Of a DNA stretch of 55,397 nt, positions 27,963 through 37,232 are shown piece by piece. This DNA is from Nostoc favosum CHAB5714 (GTDB taxonomy: Bacteria; Cyanobacteriota; Cyanobacteriia; Cyanobacteriales; Nostocaceae): the NCBI RefSeq assembly GCF_020829495.1, contig NZ_JAIVFQ010000046.1, forward strand, positions 1-55,397, read 5' to 3'. Made by a program: the position numbers and the translations under genes. Each line of letters opens with the position of its first letter. Positions within the stretch are counted from its first letter, which is position 1. The notes beneath the pieces are model-generated. The model saw only the letters and a list, made by a program, of their open reading frames with translations, was not told where the DNA came from and did not search any database.

Positions 27963-27993
27963 CCCACACCAAATCTGCATATTATGGTGTGGG
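27963..27993 (+). terminator. Hairpin after the RTX gene
   Basis: CCCACACCA ... TGGTGTGGG is a perfect 9-bp stem with a 13-nt loop starting 7 bp after the stop codon, followed by CTTCT. The U-tract is short, so it may be a weak or Rho-assisted terminator. Confidence 0.55.
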
Positions 27994-28019
27994 CTTCTAA
28001 CTATCCGGTAGGAAATTCC

Positions 28020-28232
28020 TGTTTCATTGGTCGCATCCCAGCCTATTCACCTGAATTGCAACCTGCGGAACGTTTATGGCCATTAATTAACGAACCCATA
28101 GCAAATCGTTCTTTCGAGACACTTGAGGATTTAGAACAAGCTTTATTCCAACGCTGTCAAGTTCTTTTAGAACAGCAAGTTTTAATTCGGCAGGTTACTT
28201 ACTATCATTGGTGGCCTCAGACATCAGCTTAA
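28020..28232 (+). pseudogene. C-terminal remnant of an IS630-type transposase
   Basis: The frame reads RIPAYSPELQPAERLWPLIN, containing the third catalytic Glu of the P-x-Y-S-P-x-L-x-P-x-E motif, then HWWPQ at the end. This is the last ~70 residues of an IS630/IS895-like DDE transposase. Nothing upstream matches, and the start codon of the frame lies in the RTX terminator hairpin. Confidence 0.72.
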
Positions 28233-28243
28233 TTATTCCGATG

Positions 28244-28466
28244 CTACCGGATTTGATATAAATCTTTAAAGACCCGCTCAAATAATTCAGCAGGAAATGC
28301 CAAAAACCTTTGAGAAAGTGATTGTTGAGCAACTTTAGTTACACGGCACCATAAGAAACCAACTCTAGCCAAAAGGCGATTTAACTCTTGTACTCCAGGA
28401 ACTTGTCTCCACAATAGTGTTAATACTGCTGCCACTATGAATGTCCTAACCGCCTTGGCGGTTGCT
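28244..28466 (-). pseudogene. N-terminal remnant of an IS4-family transposase
   Basis: On the minus strand VAAVLTLLWRQVPGVQELNR, then LLARVGFLWCRVTKVAQQSL and AFPAELFERVFKDL, match the first quarter of a cyanobacterial IS4-type transposase. The catalytic domain is missing. Its upstream side runs into the end of the IS701 copy at 28467, with a palindrome AACCGCC-TT-GGCGGTT at 28448-28463. Confidence 0.68.
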
Positions 28467-29932
28467 ATATCCCTCTTCTGTCACTTTCCGGGTATTCTAA
28501 ATAAAAGTATTAGAAGAAAAAACCCTGGAAGGTAAGTAGGGCAATGGATGTAGAATTACAAATCCTGAAACATCTGGCAAGAGATGCCCATCCAACAGTT
28601 GCGATCGTAGATGAATATTGTGCAGAGTATAAAGACCTGTTCAAAGAAGTAAGAAATTATGAATGCTTCAAATATTTACATTTAGGAATAATTTCACCAA
28701 TAAAAAGAAAATCATTACCAGAAATAGCCAAAGTAGTAAGTATAAACTCGGCACAGTCATTACATCATTTCATAGCCTATTCAGATTGGTCAGTAAAGAA
28801 ATTAAAGAGCCGAAGATTAAATAAATTAAAGAAAGCATTAAATGGTCAGGCGATAACCGTAGTAATAGATGAAACTGGAGATAGGAAAAAAGGTAAAAAG
28901 ACAGATTATGTTGCAAGACAATATCTAGGGAGCGTAGGAAAAATAGATAATGGAATAGTATCAGTCAATGCTTATGGAGTTTATGAAAATATAACATTTC
29001 CATTAAGTTTCAAAGTATTTAAACCGAAGGGGACGCTCAAATCAGGAGATAAATATAAAACCAAAATAGAGTTAGCGTCAGAAATTATTACAGAATTAAT
29101 AAATGAGGGGTTTAATATTAAATTAGTATTAGCGGATAGTTTATATAGTGAAAGTAGCGAATTCATAAAAAAGCTCAATGAATATGAATTAGCTTATGTT
29201 GTAGCAATTAGAAGTAATCATGGAGTCTGGCTGCCAGCCAATCAGAGCGTTAGAGCTAACAAGTGGTGCAAGTTTGAGAGAACATTTAGTAATCAAAAAA
29301 CCGAAATCAGATATATCCGAGAAATAATTTATGGTAAAAAAAGAGCCATAACTTACTGGGAAATAACTACTGATCCAGAAACAATGCCGGAAAATTCTAC
29401 TTCATTTGTTATGACGAATCTTCAAGGAAATCTCAAAAAAACTTTAGGCGATTTATATGGATTAAGAACCTGGGTAGAATATGGGTTTCGACAATGTAAA
29501 CAGGAACTCGGCTGGACAGATTATCGCTTGACAAATTTTCAACATATAGAGAGATGGTGGGAAATTATTTTTTGTGTTTACACAATGATTAGTTTAAATT
29601 CCCCAGCCTTGTTAGCCTTAAATCAATCTCTTCAAATTGAAACTGAGGTGACAGGTACTAGTTGTGCTAATTGTGTAGATTTTTCTCATCATCAACAATG
29701 GAATCATGATTCTGGATGGAAGAATACTCTTAATAATCTTCGTTTAATTGTCCAACCTCTTTTACTATTTTGGCTGATTTATCCCTGGTTAGATATTTTC
29801 CCAAATTCTCATTTATTGCTAGGATTTAATCATCTAATTTGTGCCATGAACCAATTTAAACCCTTTTTTGCTTCTGGATGATTTCACTTATTTACTACTT
29901 GCTTATCTCGGAGAGTGACAGAAGAGGGATAT
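28467..29932. mobile_element. IS701-family insertion sequence, copy 1
   Basis: Perfect 19-bp terminal inverted repeats (ATATCCCTCTTCTGTCACT at 28467-28485; its complement at 29914-29932) enclose one transposase gene. Copy 1 is about 1.47 kb. The outer flanks share CTA but no clean target duplication is seen. The right end reaches 49 bp into the GMC oxidase coding sequence and supplies its stop codon. Codon use is distinctly more A-rich (ATA, AAA, AGA) than in the neighbours, so this copy came from a different background than IS701 copy 2. Confidence 0.85.
28544..29881 (+). CDS. IS701-family DDE transposase
   Basis: 445 residues, full length. First catalytic Asp in VVIDETGDRKKGKKTDYVAR, second in LVLADSLYSESSEF, and the Glu in the WVEYGFRQCKQELGWTDYR helix. 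It cuts and pastes its own IS. It is about 50 percent similar by eye to the transposase at 35334. It appears intact, so the element may be active. Confidence 0.93.
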   Translation: MDVELQILKHLARDAHPTVAIVDEYCAEYKDLFKEVRNYECFKYLHLGIISPIKRKSLPEIAKVVSINSAQSLHHFIAYSDWSVKKLKSRRLNKLKKALNGQAITVVIDETGDRKKGKKTDYVARQYLGSVGKIDNGIVSVNAYGVYENITFPLSFKVFKPKGTLKSGDKYKTKIELASEIITELINEGFNIKLVLADSLYSESSEFIKKLNEYELAYVVAIRSNHGVWLPANQSVRANKWCKFERTFSNQKTEIRYIREIIYGKKRAITYWEITTDPETMPENSTSFVMTNLQGNLKKTLGDLYGLRTWVEYGFRQCKQELGWTDYRLTNFQHIERWWEIIFCVYTMISLNSPALLALNQSLQIETEVTGTSCANCVDFSHHQQWNHDSGWKNTLNNLRLIVQPLLLFWLIYPWLDIFPNSHLLLGFNHLICAMNQFKPFFASG

Positions 29933-31500
29933 CTAGTAACAATATCGTCTCTAAGAATCCTCTCAATGTTGCGTTCTGCTAAAGCTGCAATGGTGAAGGA
30001 GGGATTTGTGCATCCTGTAGAGCCTGGAATCATAGCGCCATCTACAACATAAAGCCCCCGATATCCCATAACTCGCCCGTAAAAATCACAAGCGAGTCCC
30101 AAAACTGCTCCCCCTAAAGGATGACCGATAACACTTGCATCCAAGGTAACTGTGATTGGGTTCTTATCCTGATATTTCTGATTAAGTAGTTTGTAAGTGT
30201 ACTCCGTAGCTTGTAAAACCTTGGTGTCTTTTGGGTGATTACTATTAACAGGCCACGTTAATTTAACTAAACCTGTAGTGGCATCGTAGTTAAATTTGCC
30301 CTTTAGTGTTGGGATACCCATACCAAGAGATATGAGGGTTCCTTCAGGAGCATTCCATTGTGTACCATGTAGTATTGAGATTGGACCTAGAGGATTATCG
30401 AAGTGTTGAACAGTTGCAAATCCATCACCCTCTTGACCAGGATTTGTGGGTTCTGAAAAACCCGATCGAAGAGCTATACTATCTCCATTACCTCCCCATC
30501 CTAAACCTACATATTCATTTAATCTAGGGAGAGTGTCGGTTGCTTTAGCCTTCACCAAAAGAGCAGAAGTTCCTATAGATCCTGCTGCTAAAAACAAATA
30601 GCGACTGGTAAAAGTTTTTGTCGCCACGACTTCTCCGAATTCGTTAATTTCATTTACCGAAACACGATAACCGAATCTTGGAACTTCAGTTATTGCCGTT
30701 ACTAAATGTAGAGGGAGAATATTTACATGTCCAGTTTGCTCGGCTTGGGCTAGATAGTTACGGTCTAGACTGTTTTTTGCTCCACTGTTTAAACCATACC
30801 AGTTTTCACCAATAATAGCGTCAGGAATTTTAGTTCCCTGAATTTGTTGACGAATTATGTCCCAATCCAAAGCTGCATCTACCAAACGATGAGGTAATCC
30901 CGCAATAGTTGCTTGTTTAAGAAACAGCCGCGTTGAATCATAGTAACTGGTATTTAAAATATCTTGTGGAATTGGAGATGCTTTTAGCATTGAAAGGACA
31001 CGCGGATAATAAACTCTATCCAACTCGTCGTAGTTAATATCGCGAGGAAAGACCTTATAAAATAATTGACGAGGAGGTTGATAAGTAGCGCCGTTATAAA
31101 CTAGGGACCCACCGCCAACGCCAGCGCCACATAAAACAGTAATTCCATTTTCATCTTTACGCTCTAAAACACCTGTATATACATCAATAGGTACACCATC
31201 AAAAGTCGTTGAACTGAGCCATGCAGCTCGCCCATCAGGTTTACGATAAGTAGCAAAAGTATTTTGCTCAGGCGTAATGGGCCAACGACGACCTCGTTCT
31301 AGTACTAAAGTATTAATACCAGCTTGTCCTAAACGCAAAGCTGCAACAGCACCACCAAAACCACTACCGATCACGATGGCTTCTACACTCTCATCACTGG
31401 CGTGAATCGGACGATCGCTCAACAGTGAAGCCATTAAACCAGTAGAAAATATCGCTGCATTTTGAAGAAACCGACGACGTCCTTGAGACTGATGAAACAT
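29884..31500 (-). CDS. Tat-exported GMC oxidoreductase, cholesterol-oxidase-like, with IS-derived C-terminus
   Basis: 538 residues. The twin-Arg signal GRRRFLQNAAIFSTGLMAS is followed by an FAD site (AIVIGSGFGGAVAALRLGQA, then VLERGRRW) and GAGVGGGSLVYNGATYQPP. C-terminal conserved blocks include DASVIGHPLGGAVLG and VVDGAMIPGSTGCTNPSFTI-AALAERNIERI. This matches cholesterol oxidases and related sterol/alcohol oxidases, periplasmic in cyanobacteria. Residues after DDIVTR (PSSVTLRDKQVVNK) are encoded by the right terminal repeat of IS701 copy 1, so the original tail is lost. All catalytic blocks lie before this point, so activity may persist. Start at the ATG before the Tat signal. Confidence 0.87.
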   Translation of the reverse strand: MFHQSQGRRRFLQNAAIFSTGLMASLLSDRPIHASDESVEAIVIGSGFGGAVAALRLGQAGINTLVLERGRRWPITPEQNTFATYRKPDGRAAWLSSTTFDGVPIDVYTGVLERKDENGITVLCGAGVGGGSLVYNGATYQPPRQLFYKVFPRDINYDELDRVYYPRVLSMLKASPIPQDILNTSYYDSTRLFLKQATIAGLPHRLVDAALDWDIIRQQIQGTKIPDAIIGENWYGLNSGAKNSLDRNYLAQAEQTGHVNILPLHLVTAITEVPRFGYRVSVNEINEFGEVVATKTFTSRYLFLAAGSIGTSALLVKAKATDTLPRLNEYVGLGWGGNGDSIALRSGFSEPTNPGQEGDGFATVQHFDNPLGPISILHGTQWNAPEGTLISLGMGIPTLKGKFNYDATTGLVKLTWPVNSNHPKDTKVLQATEYTYKLLNQKYQDKNPITVTLDASVIGHPLGGAVLGLACDFYGRVMGYRGLYVVDGAMIPGSTGCTNPSFTIAALAERNIERILRDDIVTRYPSSVTLRDKQVVNK

Positions 31501-31691
31501 AATCCACACGCCTGGTAATTAGTAGGTTGCAATTCAGATTGTAAGGGTAAGAAGTCACGCAAAAATAACTGATAAACTTTGCTTATCAAAGCTTTCATCT
31601 TCCTGCGCTGTGCTGATGCGCCAAGAAGAAAATACAGCAATTCTAAATTTGGCTTTTTACGAATTGAACATGAGTCGTTGGAGGTACCCGT

Positions 31692-31982
31692 GTGAATTAT
31701 CCTAGAACTCCTGCTAAGAAAAAAGCGCATGAATTAGCCAAATATCTGCGCTCAGAAAATCCTGATTATACTTACTTAAAAACTGTATTTCGCTATTTGC
31801 GAACTGAGTTAGAAATTTCAGTTCCCAAAACATCAACTAAACAATTACCTGATGTGCCAACAGAATCAGAAATTCAACGATACTATGAAGCTGTTTGGCA
31901 CACTCGTAATGTGCAAGATATGGTTCTAATAAAAACTTTACTTTATACAGGAGTAAGAGTTAGCGAATTAAATACTTTCTAA
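31692..31982 (+). pseudogene. Truncated tyrosine recombinase (XerC/phage integrase type)
   Basis: GTG start with GGAGGT about 7 nt upstream. 96 residues: core-binding domain end, then LPDVPTESEIQRYYEAVW and the catalytic-domain opening LIKTLLYTGVRVSELNTF with the first catalytic Arg (R in GVRVSEL). The frame stops right there; the usual 180 residues with the H-x-x-R and Tyr are absent. Its stop overlaps the stop of the convergent gene, so a deletion joined the two. It cannot recombine DNA. Confidence 0.75.
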
Positions 31983-32515
31983 GGTTTAAACTTGAGGTCT
32001 GACGCTTTAAACGTAGTCACCTGTGCATACATTAACCCATTACTCGTCACATAAGCGTCAGAACCGCGATAGGGTTCTGCCAGAAAAGGAGCTTCAGCCC
32101 GCCACTGAACATTAATTGTTTGATCAACTTGGCTGACATACTCAGGAGTAAAGGTAAGGCCGCATAAACCGCCTTGCTCACGAGACTTAACGAAGTCTGC
32201 AACTAGTGTTTGTAACTGCGTCCGCCCTTTAATTACGACACCATCAGGCAGATGAACCTCAGCTTTGTTTGGATACTGAGCCATGAGCCGATCGAATGAA
32301 CAAGCGTTCAATGCCCTCAGATGTTCATCCACCACCTTAACAGGTGTAGGCTGACGTTTTAATATTGATTCATTCTCGGATATAAACGTTAACTTGTTAA
32401 CAACAATATTAAATAGTAATTGATTAATTCCATTGAACGCCGAAACCGTTGAGTTTGCTGTGCTAAGAAAAACAGCAGCGAATAACAAAACTTTTAAAAA
32501 CATAGGTTTGTGCAT
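31979..32515 (-). CDS. Secreted NTF2-like (SnoaL/DUF4440-type) protein
   Basis: 178 residues. A signal peptide (MHKPMFLKVLLFAAVFLSTA, cleavage after VSA) is followed by an NTF2-like alpha+beta domain: VVDEHLRALNACSFDRLMAQ, YPNKAEVHLPDGVVIKGR, then TINVQWRAEAP and GSDAYVTSNGLMYAQVTTF. This cone-shaped fold often binds small hydrophobic molecules or acts as a scaffold. It ends at the truncation point of the recombinase remnant. The ATG at 32515 is chosen because it opens the signal peptide; a TTG or ATG further up would add an unusual basic tail. Confidence 0.78.
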   Translation of the reverse strand: MHKPMFLKVLLFAAVFLSTANSTVSAFNGINQLLFNIVVNKLTFISENESILKRQPTPVKVVDEHLRALNACSFDRLMAQYPNKAEVHLPDGVVIKGRTQLQTLVADFVKSREQGGLCGLTFTPEYVSQVDQTINVQWRAEAPFLAEPYRGSDAYVTSNGLMYAQVTTFKASDLKFKP

Positions 32516-32680
32516 TTTTCTTCTTCTTTTTCCACAGAACAATCAACGTGAAACCTAGATTTCCAACTCCAAATTTAAAAACTTGAACATCGAGTATCAG
32601 GTACTCGGTAAAACTCGGCGTCAGGAAACACAATCTTTCACAAACTCGACACGCATGAGCCTGTTGCAGTTCTTCAGGGG

Positions 32681-33235
32681 TTATGAATCGAGGGGGCCAA
32701 GCAGCCAGTAGCCCGGAGAATCGGGCGAGTTGTCGAAGTAAAAAGCGCGGATGGCTTCGAGTAGTTCACGAGTGGAGATGAATCCATCCGCGTCCTGGTC
32801 AAGGCGGCGGAATACCTCGCGGGCATATCGCTCGGATAGGTGCATCATAGCACCAGTCCAGCGGATCTGATCAGTGACGGTAAGTTTCCCGTCGCGATCT
32901 TGGTCAACGATATCCATAATGGCGCAAAGCAAAGGCATGTAGCCCTGGTCAAACGTTTCGGTGGTTTCTAGCAGTCCCAACGCGAATGCTGCTTTGTACT
33001 CGGCCTCGCTGATGCGCCCGTCGGTGTTTGTGTCGGCGACTTGAAGCAAGTGTTCCCAAAGTCCTAAGCTAAGATCGAGCAGCCGTTGTCGGGCAGGAGA
33101 TTCAGATTGGTGACCGAATTCTTCAGCCAGACGCGTAACCGACATCTCGAAGTCGATCCGCTCAATAAAGCCATTGCGATCGTCATCAAAGGTGCGAAAG
33201 CGTTGGGAGAGTTTGCGATCCAGGAAATCGTTCAT
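32681..33235 (-). CDS. Four-EF-hand calcium-binding protein (calerythrin-like)
   Basis: 184 residues with four canonical 12-residue loops: D17-D28 (DDDRNGFIERID), D68-E79 (DTNTDGRISEAE), D111-D122 (DQDRDGKLTVTD) and D146-E157 (DQDADGFISTRE). There is no signal peptide. The layout is that of bacterial calerythrin and sarcoplasmic calcium-binding proteins: a cytosolic Ca2+ buffer or sensor. Its GC content is visibly higher than in the neighbours, which suggests transfer from a GC-rich bacterium. No partner gene is adjacent. Confidence 0.9.
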   Translation of the reverse strand: MNDFLDRKLSQRFRTFDDDRNGFIERIDFEMSVTRLAEEFGHQSESPARQRLLDLSLGLWEHLLQVADTNTDGRISEAEYKAAFALGLLETTETFDQGYMPLLCAIMDIVDQDRDGKLTVTDQIRWTGAMMHLSERYAREVFRRLDQDADGFISTRELLEAIRAFYFDNSPDSPGYWLLGPLDS

Positions 33236-33410
33236 CCGGTTTATGTGACATCACGTATTTACTCTATAGTAAATGCGATATGATATACAACTTAATGTTC
33301 TGTCAATCAAGGATTAAGAAATTCTAAATGTGCGTCTGCTAGGTTACGAAAATCAGAGATCGTCCCTTGAAAGATAGCCTCTCCCTGCTCAATTACTGGA
33401 GTTTAGACTA

Positions 33411-33530
33411 GTTGACGGTGCGAAACTAAATTTCCAAAAAATAAGAATACGGATTTAAGATGTTTCCAGGAACTAAAACCTTGGTTTTTAAGCTTTATAG
33501 AATGAGCCTTCTGAGTTTCGCACTCCTAAC
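33411..33530. mobile_element. 120-bp MITE with 7-bp target duplication
   Basis: The ends are GTTGACGGTGCGAAACT and, read inward from the right, GTTAGGAGTGCGAAACT (13 of 17 identical). TAGACTA is repeated directly on both sides (33404-33410 and 33531-33537). No coding capacity. It sits between the EF-hand gene and a transposase remnant. The rest of 33236-33606 shows no gene. Confidence 0.65.
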
Positions 33531-33606
33531 TAGACTAAGCAACAAGAAACGACCCAGCAGTGCTGAGTTGATAAAACACAACCTTCAAAGATGAAAATCT
33601 TTAAGA

Positions 33607-33855
33607 TTAAGCAGATTTTGCTTTCTCTTTACGGGGCTTTACTGTACTTTTTTTGACTATTGGATAGCGAATTCTACGTTGTCGTGGTTGCCCTGCTTTC
33701 CAGCCTGGGGACAATCCTTTGAGGTTTGGGCGAACGGGCAGGAGTGCCAATCGCCTCTAAAATGATCCCCATAGCCTGAGCAACTCTTCTGGGGGTCAAT
33801 TTAAAACAATCCCAACACTGGGTTTGTACGCCTCGGTGTAGTATCTGAGATCAGA
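33607..33855 (-). pseudogene. C-terminal remnant of a cyanobacterial DDE transposase
   Basis: Minus-strand frames give TQCWDCFKLTPRRVAQAMGI and LEAIGTPAR, then after a frameshift in CCTCAAAGGA continue as KGLSPGWKAGQPRQRRIRYP ... VKKSTVKPRKEKAKSA and stop. The basic, Pro-rich tail is typical of a large family of cyanobacterial transposases whose catalytic part is missing here. About 80 residues remain. Confidence 0.6.
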
Positions 33856-33905
33856 AATCATATAAGATTTAGTACTAGCATTAAAAGTTTAGGTATAAAT
33901 TTATC

Positions 33906-34164
33906 ATGTGTGGATTTGCGGGTTTTCTCACAAGTGGGACTGAGCAACTGGGAGCATCCCAACGCAAAAGCATTTTGCGCAAAGGGGACTGTTGATGTCA
34001 ACTGCTATTGGCAATTGAGTAACTATTTCGTAACTGAAAGCAAACAAGACCATCGTTCGCCCCAAGATTACATTACAGAGTACCGCGAACTGTTTGCTGA
34101 CAGTGTGAAAAAACAACTGATGAGTGATGTACCTGTAGGGGTAGAACTGGCGAAGCTGTCATGA
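33906..34164 (+). pseudogene. Internally deleted asparagine synthetase fragment
   Basis: The ATG at 33906 opens MCGFAGFLTSGTEQLGASQR, the N-terminal Cys-glutaminase start of class B asparagine synthetases (Cys2 is the nucleophile). After about 28 codons the frame stops. In the next frame VNCYWQLSNYF and SPQDYITEYRELFADSVKKQ and LMSDVPVGVEL, the synthetase-domain start, continue until the expected SGGLDS site, where it breaks off (VELAKLS). Roughly 550 of 650 residues are gone. Confidence 0.75.
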
Positions 34165-34488
34165 AGTGCAAACTAAACCGTTTAGTTTAAAAACTGTTAG
34201 TGGAAGGATAAGATTGCCGTTAAAACGTGCTTATGCTTCCAAGGCATCAAAAAAGGATGCGATCGCTTTACGAAATAATGAGTATTACAGCCTCCGTTGC
34301 AGCAATATTATGGGTTAACCGAAAAAAACCTAGCATAACCATAGACATTTGTCTTTGAAAAAAGCCATTTATTGGGATATTATCAATCAACGCTCTTGCT
34401 GCGATTGCATGAAATACAGTCAGGCGATCGCCGGAGTAAAAAGGTAATAGTTATGCTTAATAAAGAAGATATAACTCCAGTTGTATGT

Positions 34489-35337
34489 TTATGCAGCAGT
34501 TTCAATAGGCAAACGTTCGTTCATATCCAAGTTGAAAGTACCTTTTGGATTGATATGCAGCCAAATCAAAGGTGAAAGCGCCCGCAAGTCAAGTTTAGTC
34601 ATTAACTTCATCCATTGCGGTTGTGACAATACCTGGTGAATCATCAATGTATTAATATACACCAATGAAATTTGTAGCAGATGTAAGGATAAAATAGCCA
34701 ACTCCTGATCTTCTAAGCGATTAGTGGCTACTTCTCCACCCTTGCCATAAAAAATAAAACTGTTAGCACTATGACAATTTTCAACTACATTTAGCCCCTC
34801 ATTAATTTCTCGACGCAGTTCTGCTGAATGCAGATATTGACATAGAAAGATAGTCTTGACTGCTTTCCCTAATTCACATAAAGCTTGATAAGTAGGGTGC
34901 AACAAATTCCCCCTAGTAAAACGCTTTAAGATAGCATCTGTTTCTGCTATTCCTAAGCAAAGTGCAGTAGCATACTTAATCATTTGGTCATATTGATGAC
35001 GAATTAAATCCCAGTTGATTGTCCGAGTTAGAACAGGTTGTAGATTGGGATAATCACTGGCACTTCCATTGATTGGTAAATATAATTTTTGAACATTAAT
35101 GCGTTTAATACGTGGCATCAGTTGAAAACCTAACAAATGGCAGAAAGCAAAAGCTACCTCACTTTGTCCATGACTATCCACCAAAATTGATAATTTTTCA
35201 ATTGATTTTTGAAAACTTTCTACACCAATCCTTCCGGGGTCTAATTTTAATTCATTCCAGATCGATAACTCTGAGGAGTCAACATCTAATCCCTCTTTTG
35301 TTACTTTGGGGAAAGAAAAAACAGCAATCTTATTCAA
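34489..35337 (-). pseudogene. C-terminal part of a Tn3-family transposase
   Basis: 282 residues. From about residue 20 the frame matches the end of Tn3-type TnpA: VDSHGQSEVAFAFCHLLGF, LMPRIKRINVQKLYLP and the Glu-containing VVENCHSANSFIFYGKGGE region. The family length is about 1000 residues, so two thirds, including the first catalytic Asp, are absent. The first ~18 residues (NKIAVFSFPKVTKEG) are encoded by the terminal repeat of the adjacent IS701 copy 2 and are not native. The upstream spacer 34165-34488 shows no gene. Confidence 0.78.
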
Positions 35338-36736
35338 CTAGCAATAGGAAAACTGATTGGACTCGCCCGAAAATCATTCATAAAGTCAATTAATTTCAAA
35401 AAGCAACGTTTCATGCCAGGAATGTTAAATACTGTTAGCCAAGGTCGAATTAAACAGTAAAAAACATATGGTTGAATAATCAATCTTATGTTATTCAAAG
35501 CACTCTTCCATGTTGTACCAGACTCCCAATAAGGATGTTGACTATGTTGATAAATATCATCATCACTTGATGACGATAATTCGGAAGTAGATGTTGGTTG
35601 TGGTTGAGGATTGAGTTGAAAATAAGTTGCTTGAATGCTGACTAGAAGGTAGGCACTAAAAATTATTTCCCACCAGCGTTCAATACTTTCATAATTAGTC
35701 AGACGGAAATCAGCCCAGCCCAGTTCATTCTTGACTTGTTTAAAACCATACTCAATCCAATTCCTTAAACTATAAAGTTGAGCAACATTACCTGACAAAT
35801 CAATTGATAAATTAGTCATAACGTACCAACTTTCATCTCCAGTAGGGTCAGGAGTATTAACCTTACTGATTTGGTAATATCTGATGCAGCGACGTTGACC
35901 AAAAATAATTTCTCTCAGATAACGAGTTTCAGTTTGACGATCTGAAAGCTTTTGCTCATATGCTTTCCATCGGTTATAACGTTTTCGACTTCCTGGTGGC
36001 ATCAACACTCCATGATTGGAGCGAATTGCTACAATAAACTCTAGCTGTAACTTTTCTAAACATCTAATTACATCTCCACTCTCTCCATACAGGCTATCTG
36101 CTAAAACTAACTTGATTTTAAATCCCCATGCTTTCAACTCTTGAATAATCTCTACTGCTATTTGGGGTTTGGTTTTGTATTTATCTCCATCTTGCAGTCG
36201 GTTTTTAGGTTTAAATATTTCAAACATTAATGGATAAGTAATCCCATCTACTACTCCATAAGCATTTACTGATACTATTCCATTCTCCGTCTTTCCTAAA
36301 TTCCCAATATATTGACGAGTTACATAGTCTGTTGATTTCCCCTTTTTCTGATCTCCTGTTTCGTCAATACATAAAATTATTTCTCTTTCTCCCACAAACA
36401 TTTTTGTTAACCACAGCCTCGTTTCTCTCATTTTTTTGACATCCCACAGTGCGTCTCTCAAAAAATGATGTAGCGATTGACCGTCTTTTAATCCTACTGT
36501 TTTCGCTATCTCTGGCAGCGATTTGTAGCGGGTCTCTGATAACATTCCCACATGTAAATACTTGAATGCCTCAAAATATCTCACATCTTCAAATAATGAA
36601 TAATAGTGTTGACAATAGTTATCTATGAAGGCAACAGTGTTTACTGCTTCTCTGCGTGGCGTAACCATCCTTGCTAATTACTATTTCCGGTTTCCTTCCT
36701 GACTATACTCTCCCCAAAGTAACAAAAGAGGGATTA
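35287..36736. mobile_element. IS701-family insertion sequence, copy 2
   Basis: Perfect 26-bp terminal inverted repeats at 35287-35312 and 36711-36736 (outer part TAATCCCTCTTTTGTTACTT) flank one transposase gene, about 1.45 kb in all. The repeat is related to but distinct from that of copy 1. The left end truncates the Tn3 transposase. The sequence on the far side of the right end is not Tn3-like, so a rearrangement accompanied or followed the insertion. Confidence 0.87.
35334..36668 (-). CDS. IS701-family DDE transposase
   Basis: 444 residues, full length. Catalytic Asp in CIDETGDQKKGKSTDYVTRQ, Asp in LVLADSLYGESGDV, Glu in WIEYGFKQVKNELGWADFRL. There is a Ser/Thr/Asp-rich insertion near residues 370-390. 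It is homologous to the transposase at 28544 but clearly diverged in sequence and codon use. It appears intact. Confidence 0.93.
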   Translation of the reverse strand: MVTPRREAVNTVAFIDNYCQHYYSLFEDVRYFEAFKYLHVGMLSETRYKSLPEIAKTVGLKDGQSLHHFLRDALWDVKKMRETRLWLTKMFVGEREIILCIDETGDQKKGKSTDYVTRQYIGNLGKTENGIVSVNAYGVVDGITYPLMFEIFKPKNRLQDGDKYKTKPQIAVEIIQELKAWGFKIKLVLADSLYGESGDVIRCLEKLQLEFIVAIRSNHGVLMPPGSRKRYNRWKAYEQKLSDRQTETRYLREIIFGQRRCIRYYQISKVNTPDPTGDESWYVMTNLSIDLSGNVAQLYSLRNWIEYGFKQVKNELGWADFRLTNYESIERWWEIIFSAYLLVSIQATYFQLNPQPQPTSTSELSSSSDDDIYQHSQHPYWESGTTWKSALNNIRLIIQPYVFYCLIRPWLTVFNIPGMKRCFLKLIDFMNDFRASPISFPIAS

Positions 36737-37232
36737 GGGAGGTTGTAAGGGCAATTCTCTGAATACTTTGGACAAAAGCGATCGCTTTTGGGTCTTTGGG
36801 TTGATTAACTTGTGATGGGAGAAAATTAGTCAACATTACTATTCACTCCAAACTAATTTTCCACAACCCTTCTAGTGGATTTGACTGTTGCAATTGACTA
36901 TCACTACTGCCGAGCCAATTATTGTCATACACCAAGCCAACACTGAACGTGCTATTTATAGGATATTGCCCACAATTCCAAAACCTTCAATATTGTTTGA
37001 GTCAGTAATTACCTGCTGGTTTAACTGTATGATTGTTTGGTTGCCGTCGTCAAAGTAAATTGTGGCTCGCTTATTGTGAAAGCTGACCTGAACTTTGTAG
37101 AGACCACCAGTTGCATAGTAATAAGCTTTAGCAGGCAGCTTTTGACCATCAATATTTTGCCCTTTGAACTCAACTGCCATAGCAGGCGTGCCTAGTATCA
37201 ACAGGACTGGCAGGACTAAGTACAGCTTTGCA

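Noticed and set aside
36737..36842. Frame MLTNFLPSQVNQPKDPKAIA running into the IS701 right end
   Set aside because: Looks mildly coding and may be a gene cut by the IS, but is too short and unrecognised to call.
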